Positions 1 to 7,585 of a DNA stretch of 8,862 bases are shown here, in pieces. Both the position numbers and the translations under genes were made by a program. The DNA is from Chromatiales bacterium (GTDB taxonomy: Bacteria > Pseudomonadota > Gammaproteobacteria > Chromatiales > Chromatiaceae). The notes beneath the pieces are model-generated. The model saw only the letters and a list, made by a program, of their open reading frames with translations. It had not been told where the DNA came from and made no database searches. Position 1 is the first letter of the stretch, and each line of letters starts with the position of its first letter. The stretch spans positions 1 through 8,862 of the forward strand of contig JANTHH010000119.1 of assembly GCA_024762485.1 (NCBI GenBank), read 5' to 3'.

Positions 1-1
1 G

Positions 2-2806
<2,805 letters not shown>

Positions 2807-3011
2807 GTACATGCGAATGCTGGGCTGTCATGCTGCCAGCTATTTCGGGATAAAAGCGGCTCCAGCGCATAACTGTCTGTTGCCTGATATGTAGCCTCGC
2901 TCGTCTTTGCGGAAGCCCTGCGTGGTGCAATTGCAACTTGAATCCGCCGCTTTCCAGGGATATCGCCATGAGATCGCGGTATTGGTGTCATTGTCTGTGC
3001 TCAGTTGGTCA

Positions 3012-3034
3012 GTTCGAGGTGAGTCGAACCTTTT
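3012..3034 (+). terminator. possible intrinsic terminator downstream of the fusion gene
   Basis: Perfect inverted repeat GTTCGA (3012-3017) and TCGAAC (3024-3029) around a 6-nt loop, followed by CTTTT and a T-rich stretch. The stem is short and only half GC, and it lies about 200 bp beyond the fusion stop codon. It could end that transcript or act as an operator. The palindromic arms resemble a tRNA T-arm only superficially. Confidence 0.3.
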
Positions 3035-3119
3035 AATGCTTGCTTTTTGTCCTTATCTTTTTTGGGGAAGTTAGATGTTATTTGTTCTCACGCCGAATAA
3101 CCTGGTGATTTAGGAAATA

Positions 3120-3148
3120 TTGATTGAATCCGTATTATTTGTTAGATT
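3120..3148 (+). promoter_or_regulatory. weak sigma70-like promoter candidate for the exported-protein/rhodanese cassette
   Basis: TTGATT at 3120-3125 and TAGATT at 3143-3148, with a 17-base spacer. Each hexamer matches the sigma70 consensus at four of six positions. It lies about 35-40 bases before the preferred start codon at 3189, in AT-rich DNA where such matches also arise by chance. Confidence 0.28.
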
Positions 3149-3188
3149 TCTCGGCCGTCTGAAATGGAATAATTATTGGGGCATGGAA

Positions 3189-3647
3189 ATGAAAGTCAAT
3201 GAGATAATAGTTGTGTCTTATAAGCGGTTTTCAGGGTATTTGTCAGGTGTGTGGCAGTCGGTCATCTGTTGTGGTCTGCTTGTCTGTCTGGCATTCCCCG
3301 TTCATGCGGCTGACGAATATTTGGAGGCGATAGAAGCCGAAGCGCGCGCGGTTGTGCCTGATCAAGCCGGAAATAACAAGGCCAATATATCGGCACCTTC
3401 CGGAACTGTTGATTCGGTCAGCAATGAAGAAGGCTTGTCTGACACATTTTCCATATCCCAGGGAATGAGGGATGAGTTCTATGGGTCGCTGAAAGAAAGA
3501 TCTCCAGCTTCATCAAGAACTTATAACAAGCTTGAGCCTGCTCGTCAGGACAAGGTTGTTCAATATTATTTCGAGAATGGAAAGAGTATGGATCATATTC
3601 TTATGAATATATTCGAGCAGCTTTCCGAGCAAATACGAAATAAATAA
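3189..3647 (+). CDS. small exported helical protein of unknown function
   Basis: 152 residues from ATG 3189. That start is chosen because GGGG (3178-3181) lies 7 bases ahead; ATG 3183 is possible, and the open frame extends further up to a TTG at 3120. A long basic n-region is followed by a hydrophobic core at about residues 25-38 and a VHA-A signal-peptidase-like site near residue 40, so export to the periplasm is likely. The mature part starts with an acidic helix (EYLEAIEAEAR), has a Ser/Gly/Asn-rich linker at about 60-90, and ends in a predicted helical region (residues 94-150) with Tyr and Leu at regular spacing, including FYGSL, TYNKL and QYYFENGKS. I do not recognise a named family, but the ending recalls uncharacterised proteins of sulfur-oxidising gammaproteobacteria (from memory, unchecked). 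Codon use is AT-rich (ATA, AGG, GGA), unlike flanking genes. The rhodanese gene follows after 51 bp, suggesting one transcript and a shared role. Confidence 0.72.
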   Translation: MKVNEIIVVSYKRFSGYLSGVWQSVICCGLLVCLAFPVHAADEYLEAIEAEARAVVPDQAGNNKANISAPSGTVDSVSNEEGLSDTFSISQGMRDEFYGSLKERSPASSRTYNKLEPARQDKVVQYYFENGKSMDHILMNIFEQLSEQIRNK

Positions 3648-3698
3648 CAAATAAAGTAATTATTCGAAATTATAAATAATTCCATATGAGGTTTTTCA

Positions 3699-4406
3699 AT
3701 GTCTAAGTCGTTTATTGTAAAGGTGTCAGGTGTATTGATTGGTCTGGCCTGCTTCTCGTCTGCTGGGGCAGTAGAGGTCAAGATCACACCAACACTTACT
3801 TTCGTCGAAACGGTACACAATGGCGAGCGCGTGCGCATTATGCGTAACCAGGACCAGCAGAATCATCTGACAGGTGATTTCACAAAAACATCGAGGAAGT
3901 GCCCACCCTTCTGCGTGCAGCCAATGAAGGTGGCTGATGGTGTTGAAACCGTTGGTGAGGTCGAACTGCTGGATTTCATTAAGAAAAACCTGCCTGACGG
4001 ATCAGGCGTGCTGGTGGATGCAAGGACACCTTCCTGGTACCACAAGGGCACAATTCCCGGCTCTGTCAACATACCCTTCACTTCATTCCGTCAGGATGCC
4101 GACCCACTGGTTGTTGCTGCGGCACTGACCAAGCTGGGGGCGATAAAGCGAAAAGACGGCGATGCTTCCTCGATTCTGCAAAGTGCCCTGGCATTCTTCA
4201 GCAATGATGAAGTGGCGAATGTTTCCTGGGACTTCAGCCAGGCAAAGGATGTCGTCATGTGGTGTAACGGCATTTGGTGTGGCCAATCCCCGCGCGCCAT
4301 CAAGGGGCTTCTGGCCTTGGGCTATCCGGCCGAGAAAATAAAATATTATCGCGGTGGCATGCAGGCCTGGGTATCACTGGGCTTGAATATCGTTGAAGGC
4401 AAGTAA
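3699..4406 (+). CDS. exported rhodanese-like sulfurtransferase with CPPFC motif
   Basis: 235 residues. GAGG (3688-3691) lies 7 bases before the ATG. A signal peptide (residues 1-24, ending SSAGA) points to the periplasm. Residues 60-80 hold an unusual CPPFC motif (Cys68, Cys72) preceded by KTSRK. The rhodanese domain spans about 85-233: DART at 107-110, IPGSVNIP at 119-126, then an active loop CNGIWCGQSPR (189-199) after strand DVVMW, and the closing YRGGMQAW (217-224) typical of the fold. Cys189 is in the usual catalytic position for carrying a persulfide; Cys194 in the same loop is extra. The segment between 127 and 185 is longer than in minimal single-domain rhodaneses. By family knowledge these proteins bind or transfer sulfane sulfur; donor, acceptor and redox partner are unknown here. 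The four cysteines could allow disulfide or metal chemistry (inference). It is probably co-transcribed with the small exported protein upstream. Confidence 0.88.
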   Translation: MSKSFIVKVSGVLIGLACFSSAGAVEVKITPTLTFVETVHNGERVRIMRNQDQQNHLTGDFTKTSRKCPPFCVQPMKVADGVETVGEVELLDFIKKNLPDGSGVLVDARTPSWYHKGTIPGSVNIPFTSFRQDADPLVVAAALTKLGAIKRKDGDASSILQSALAFFSNDEVANVSWDFSQAKDVVMWCNGIWCGQSPRAIKGLLALGYPAEKIKYYRGGMQAWVSLGLNIVEGK

Positions 4407-4412
4407 CCAACT

Positions 4413-4461
4413 CCAGGGCGGCCTGCACCATGCCCTGTCCCCGTAGGGCATGGTGGCCTGG
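4413..4461. terminator. long hairpin between convergent genes, likely bidirectional terminator
   Basis: An 11-bp perfect stem, CACCATGCCCT (4426-4436) with AGGGCATGGTG (4445-4455), encloses an 8-nt loop. CCAGG (4413-4417) and CCTGG (4457-4461) can extend it across an asymmetric internal loop. It sits between the rhodanese stop (4406) and the symporter stop (4491). Neither strand has a U tract after the stem, so it is not a classic intrinsic terminator; 3'-end protection or help to Rho is equally possible. Confidence 0.45.
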
Positions 4462-4490
4462 TAACGGCCTCGTTCGTCAGAGGGTTGGGT

Positions 4491-5804
4491 TCACGACCTG
4501 GACGCTTCCGCGTCCTGTGGCGCACCTGTAAGGATGTCCTGTTCGCCCTCCAGTTTGCCGATGATCACCGCGCCACAGGAGTCGCTGAACACGTTCACCG
4601 AGGTGCGGAACATGTCGAGGATGCGGTCCACCGCCAGGATCAGGCCCAGGGCCTCCACCGGCAGGCCGATGGCAGAGAGGATGATGGTGATGGCCACCAG
4701 GCTGGCGGCGGGGATGCCGGCGACGCCGATGGAGGTCAGCAGGGCGATCAGCACGATGGTGAACTGGGTGGCGAAGCTCAGTTCCAGGCCATAGGCCTGG
4801 GCGATGAACATCGCCGCCACGCATTCATACAGTGCGGTGCCGTCCATGTTCACCGTCGCACCCAGCGGCAGCACGAAGCTGCTGGTGCGGTTCGACACCC
4901 CGGCGTTCTTCTCCACGCAGTCCATGGTCAGCGGCAGGGTGGCCGAGGACGATGCGGTGGAGAAGGCGGTCAGCAGGGCGGGGGCCATGGCCTGGAAATG
5001 GCGCGTCGGCCGCACCCGGGCCACCACCTTCAGCAGTAGCGGCAGCACGATGAAGACATGGGCGGCCAGTGCCAGCAGCACGGTGAGCGCGAACAGCCCC
5101 AGCGACTGCATCATCTCCGCCAGCTGACCGCCGCCGAGGCCGGTCACCACCTTGGCCACCAGCGCGAACACGCCGATGGGTGCAAACAGCATCACCCAGT
5201 CGGTGATGCGCATCATCGTCTCGTAGACCCCTTCCCAGAAATTGAATTGCACCTCGGCATAGTCCTCGGTGATGCGGGTCATGAAGAATCCGAACAGCAG
5301 GCTGAAGAAGATCAGGCCCAGCATCTGGCCGTTGGCCGCGGCGGCCACCACGTTGGGCGGCACCATGCTGAGGAAAACGCCGGGGATGTCGCCGACACCC
5401 TTCTCGCCCACCTTGGCGCTGGCCTGTGCAGCCAGCTCGCCGTCCAGCCCCAACACCTCCTGGGCCGGCATGCCGTCAATGATGCCGGGCGACAGCAGGT
5501 TGACGAAGAACAGCCCCAACAGGATCGCGAACAGACTGGTGACCATGTAGTAGAGGATGGTTCTTCCCCCCATGCGCGCCAGGCCATGGCTGCCACCGAT
5601 CCCGGCGATGCCGACGATGATCGACGACACGATCAGCGGCACGATGATCATCTTCAGGGCGTTGAGGAACAGGGTGCCGAAGAAGGCATAGACGTCATAG
5701 AGACGAACACCGAGCAGCGTGCTGTCCATGCCGGTGAGGCTGCCGGCGATGACCGCCAGTACCAGTGCGATGAGGATCTGCCAGTGCAGCTTGAGTTTGA
5801 GCAT
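4491..5804 (-). CDS. dicarboxylate/amino acid:cation symporter (DAACS family, GltP/DctA-like)
   Basis: 437 residues, full length for the family, with AAGGGA (5813-5818) 8 bases before the ATG. Inner-membrane secondary transporter with many hydrophobic segments from residue 8 onward. Signature regions are intact: the serine-rich HP1 tip SSSAT (285-289), NMDGT in TM7 (319-323), HP2 AGIPAAS (363-369), and the TM8 stretch DRILDMFRT (393-401) followed by N404 and D408. In the archaeal homologue GltPh the equivalent TM8 Asp and Arg contact the amino and side-chain carboxyl groups of aspartate. Their presence here (D397, R400) favours acidic amino acids over C4-dicarboxylates or neutral amino acids; this is inference from the motif. 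Residues 112-142 form a hydrophilic loop. A MerR-family regulator ends 130 bp upstream on the same strand. The gene converges on the rhodanese gene across a long hairpin. Confidence 0.93.
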   Translation of the reverse strand: MLKLKLHWQILIALVLAVIAGSLTGMDSTLLGVRLYDVYAFFGTLFLNALKMIIVPLIVSSIIVGIAGIGGSHGLARMGGRTILYYMVTSLFAILLGLFFVNLLSPGIIDGMPAQEVLGLDGELAAQASAKVGEKGVGDIPGVFLSMVPPNVVAAAANGQMLGLIFFSLLFGFFMTRITEDYAEVQFNFWEGVYETMMRITDWVMLFAPIGVFALVAKVVTGLGGGQLAEMMQSLGLFALTVLLALAAHVFIVLPLLLKVVARVRPTRHFQAMAPALLTAFSTASSSATLPLTMDCVEKNAGVSNRTSSFVLPLGATVNMDGTALYECVAAMFIAQAYGLELSFATQFTIVLIALLTSIGVAGIPAASLVAITIILSAIGLPVEALGLILAVDRILDMFRTSVNVFSDSCGAVIIGKLEGEQDILTGAPQDAEASRS

Positions 5805-5934
5805 GGGTGTCGTCCCTTGGGTGTTCTAGAAAAGATTGTTGTTGGTCGCCACTCGCGGGGCGTTTTTCGCAGTGTAGCGGGTCGGTTGCAGCACGCCCAC
5901 CACCGTCGCGGACAGTGGGTCGATGCGGGCCTGG

Positions 5935-6348
5935 TCAGTCACCGTTTTTCAACTGGCTGTCCTTGGACAGTGTCTGCACCAAGGGGCAGTGGGACAGGTC
6001 GGGGTTGTGCTCGCACTGGCTCACCAATTTGCTCAACGCCCCGGCCAGTTGCTGCAGATCATGCAACTTGGCCTGCACCTGTGCCAGCTTCTGCTGTGCC
6101 AGCTCGCGAGCCTGGGCACAGGGCTGGTCCTCCATCGCCAGCAGGTGGTCGATGTCTTCCAGGCTGAAGCCCAGTTCCTGCGCGCGGCGGATGAAGCGGA
6201 TGCGCGTCAGAGTCGCGGGCGGGTAAGTGCGGTAACCCTGCGCTGGTTTTTCGGGTTGTTCGATCAGTCCCCGTCGTTGGTAATAACGGATGGTCTCCAC
6301 ATTGACGCCAGCGGCCCTGGCGAGCTTGCTGATGGTCATCGGCATCAT
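5935..6348 (-). CDS. MerR-family metal-responsive regulator, three-cysteine Hg/Pb type
   Basis: 137 residues. GGAGAG (6352-6357) lies just before the ATG at 6348; a second ATG follows at once. The N-terminal winged helix-turn-helix (about 4-70) carries the MerR signatures AAGVNVETIRYYQRRGL and FIRRAQELGFSLEDI. A dimerisation coiled coil at about 80-108 follows. Cys77, Cys112 and Cys121 have spacings of 35 and 9 residues, the same as Cys82, Cys117 and Cys126 that bind Hg(II) in Tn501 MerR; the ending SHCPL also matches MerR's SCPL. Lead sensors (PbrR) share this pattern, so Hg(II), Pb(II) or a related soft metal is the likely signal. No merT/P/A, pbr or efflux-ATPase gene is in the window. The nearest possible targets are its own promoter, the TPR gene (divergent) and the symporter downstream. 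I found no convincing 19-20-bp-spacer MerR operator. Confidence 0.9.
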   Translation of the reverse strand: MMPMTISKLARAAGVNVETIRYYQRRGLIEQPEKPAQGYRTYPPATLTRIRFIRRAQELGFSLEDIDHLLAMEDQPCAQARELAQQKLAQVQAKLHDLQQLAGALSKLVSQCEHNPDLSHCPLVQTLSKDSQLKNGD

Positions 6349-6543
6349 GTTCTCTCCATTTTCCGTGGCTGGACTTCGTGCCGGGGTCGGGAAGTGGCCG
6401 TCACTGCGGGTTGTCCATCCATCTGCTCTGAAAGCCGCCAGCCATAAAAATTACTGTTGGACCTTACTGGAATATATCTGCAGGAATACCGTCTTGCATG
6501 GACATCCGCTAGCCACATGCCGTGCCTTGCAAAGGAGGAAACC
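6349..6543. promoter_or_regulatory. divergent intergenic region between regulator and TPR gene, with short direct repeats
   Basis: This 195-bp space must hold the starts of both flanking genes, but I cannot assign promoters with confidence. An AT-rich core at about 6442-6490 contains two overlapping pairs of direct repeats: TTACTG at 6451-6456 and 6464-6469, and GGAATA at 6469-6474 and 6483-6488. Minus-strand TAAGGT (6461-6466) equals the -10 of the Tn501 mer promoter but has no matching -35 or dyad. Confidence 0.3.
6531..6538 (+). promoter_or_regulatory. strong ribosome binding site fixing the TPR gene start
   Basis: AAAGGAGG, a near-perfect anti-16S match, lies 5 bases before ATG 6544. It excludes the longer in-frame option (ATG 6457), which would add 29 residues ahead of an obvious signal peptide. 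Confidence 0.85.
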
Positions 6544-7320
6544 ATGCGTTTGCCTGCAATGATAGGACTGCTGCTGCTCATAAGTCTGCCCGTGGTCGGG
6601 CAGGATGTCGTCACCGTGGAGCAGGCGCAACAACGCCTTGCCGAGCTGGGCCGGCAAATTGCCGCCACCCCCAAGCCTGCGGCGCTCTATGTGCAACGCG
6701 GCAACCTCAGTCTGGAGATGCTGGAGTTCGAGGCTGCACTGGACGACTTCAATCAGGCCCTGCAGCTGGACCCGGCACAGGACGAGGCCCATTTCGGTCG
6801 TGGCATGGCGCTGGGCCGCCTGGGCAGGATGGCAGAGGGGATCGATGCGCTGACCACCTACATCGCCCTGCATCCGGACAGCTCCACCGCCTATACCAAG
6901 CGGGGTGTGCGCCACCTCTGGGCCGGTGACGACGCGGCGGCGGAACAGGACCTGATCAAGGCGCTGGCATTGAACCCGGACAATGCCGAGGCCCACGACG
7001 ACATCGGCGTGGTGTATGCGCGAAGACAGGAATACGACCGTGCCATCGACCACTTCACCCGCACCATCAGTATCGACCCGACCTATCTGAAGGGTTTCCA
7101 TAACCTCGGCATGGCCTATTTCCTCAGTGGGCGGGATTCGCTGGCCCTGTTCGCGGTGGAGCAGGCGCTGGCGCTGAACCCCAGGGAGCGCAATACGCTG
7201 ATGCTGAAGGTCCATATCCTCGAGGCCATGGGTCATCAGCAGGCAGCGGCCGAACTGGCCGAAGAGGTGGAGTTCATGCCATCCAGCGGTGACTGGTCCG
7301 AGCGGGTGCCGGTGAAATAA
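6544..7320 (+). CDS. exported tetratricopeptide repeat (TPR) protein
   Basis: 258 residues, starting at the ATG behind AAAGGAGG. A hydrophobic signal peptide (about 1-20, MRLPAMIGLLLLISLPVVGQ) predicts a periplasmic protein. Residues 24-44 are a short helical lead. Six consecutive 34-residue TPR units then follow at about 45-78, 79-112, 113-146, 147-180, 181-214 and 215-248, each but the last ending in the usual DP/NP/HP turn (LDP, LHP, LNP, IDP, LNP). The last unit is degenerate. TPR arrays are protein-binding superhelices without catalysis. There is no other domain, so the partner and pathway cannot be named; cell-envelope assembly or outer-membrane complexes are common roles (inference). 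It is transcribed divergently from the MerR-type regulator and precedes ffs by 86 bp, but neither neighbour suggests a specific function. Confidence 0.87.
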   Translation: MRLPAMIGLLLLISLPVVGQDVVTVEQAQQRLAELGRQIAATPKPAALYVQRGNLSLEMLEFEAALDDFNQALQLDPAQDEAHFGRGMALGRLGRMAEGIDALTTYIALHPDSSTAYTKRGVRHLWAGDDAAAEQDLIKALALNPDNAEAHDDIGVVYARRQEYDRAIDHFTRTISIDPTYLKGFHNLGMAYFLSGRDSLALFAVEQALALNPRERNTLMLKVHILEAMGHQQAAAELAEEVEFMPSSGDWSERVPVK

Positions 7321-7367
7321 TCCTCATCTAACGGCAGACGCCAATGGCCCGCGGCCGGCTTTTGCGG

Positions 7368-7373
7368 CATAAT
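7368..7373 (+). promoter_or_regulatory. candidate -10 element for ffs
   Basis: CATAAT differs from TATAAT only at the first base. Transcription would begin near 7380, giving a leader of about 27 nt before the mature RNA, similar to the processed leader of E. coli 4.5S RNA. No recognisable -35 lies 16-18 bases upstream, so the call is weak. Confidence 0.3.
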
Positions 7374-7376
7374 GCT

Positions 7377-7402
7377 GTGCTTCCGGCACAGGCCGGAAGT
7401 AC
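7377..7402 (+). other. strong stem-loop just upstream of the mature SRP RNA
   Basis: GTGCTTCCGGC (7377-7387) pairs with GCCGGAAGTAC (7392-7402) around the 4-nt loop ACAG, an 11-bp stem with one G-U pair. No T tract follows, so it is a poor terminator for the TPR gene. It would lie inside the 5' leader of the SRP RNA if transcription begins near the CATAAT box. Confidence 0.5.
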
Positions 7403-7406
7403 GTTA

Positions 7407-7519
7407 TGGCGTCCGTATCGGTCCCCCCGCAACGCTTAGCTGTGAACCCGGTCAGGCCCGGAAGGGAGCAGCCGCAGCAGTGACAGTGTGTGCCGGGGTG
7501 TGGCTGGTACGGTTCGCCA
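7407..7519 (+). ncRNA. ffs: signal recognition particle RNA (4.5S, bacterial small type)
   Basis: About 113 nt, close to the 114 nt of E. coli 4.5S RNA. The conserved SRP domain IV is clear: GTCAGG (7451-7456), the GGAA tetraloop (7460-7463) closed by CCC/GGG, then AGCAGCC on the 3' side. This is the binding site of Ffh. The flanking CCCGCAACGC and GTGTGCCGGGGTG segments match the E. coli counterparts, and the ends pair (TGGCG at 7407-7411 with CGCCA at 7515-7519, then CCGTA with TACGG), giving the usual long rod. The RNA works with Ffh and FtsY in co-translational targeting of inner-membrane proteins. Ends are set from pairing and may be off by a few bases. It lies 66 bp before dnaX, an arrangement also known in pseudomonads. 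Confidence 0.96.
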
Positions 7520-7529
7520 CCAAATTCCG

Positions 7530-7561
7530 CCCAACAGGACAGTCTATGCGGTAGACTTGGG
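7530..7561 (+). terminator. hairpin between ffs and dnaX, possible ffs terminator or 3'-processing signal
   Basis: Perfect stem AGTCTA (7541-7546) / TAGACT (7552-7557) with loop TGCGG, extendable by CCCA (7530-7533) with TGGG (7558-7561) across a 7-nt bulge. A run of six T (7579-7584) occurs only about 20 bases later, so it is not a standard intrinsic terminator. It also lies 24 bases before the dnaX start and could structure that leader instead. Confidence 0.3.
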
Positions 7562-7585
7562 CAAAACCGCAACCGCAATTTTTTC

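Larger units (their letters stand above)
2807..3188. other. intergenic region with no recognisable gene, turning AT-rich
   Basis: This 382-bp gap separates the acyltransferase fusion from the exported-protein cassette. Open frames inside it are short, lack family features and mostly run antisense into the preceding gene, so I see no gene. Its first half has composition close to the flanking genome. From about 3030 onward it becomes AT-rich with many T runs. It contains a 10-base palindrome TGCAATTGCA at 2926-2935 of unknown meaning, a small T-followed hairpin at 3012-3029 and a weak promoter candidate at 3120-3148. Confidence 0.6.

Noticed and set aside
3011..3030. tRNA fragment or attachment site suggested by GTTCGA/TCGAAC
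   Set aside because: No acceptor, D or anticodon arms can be built around it and no repeat copy or integrase is present.
3740..3760. Possible lipoprotein signal in the rhodanese (Cys18)
   Set aside because: The residues before Cys18 are GLA, lacking the aliphatic residue at -3 of a lipobox; the SSAGA site after it fits signal peptidase I better.
5896..5919. CCCAC/GTGGG inverted repeat after the regulator as a terminator
   Set aside because: Arms of only 5 bp around a 14-base loop and no T tract on the minus strand; too weak to annotate.
5058..6167. 369-codon plus-strand open frame across the symporter and regulator
   Set aside because: It is antisense to the intact symporter and overlaps the regulator; its His/Gln/Arg-rich translation is the typical shadow of a GC-rich membrane-protein gene.
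6461..6491. TAAGGT on the minus strand as the -10 of a MerR-type promoter
   Set aside because: No TTGAC-like -35 occurs 19-20 bases upstream and the GTAC-N4-GTAC type dyad is absent, so the match to the Tn501 -10 is probably chance.
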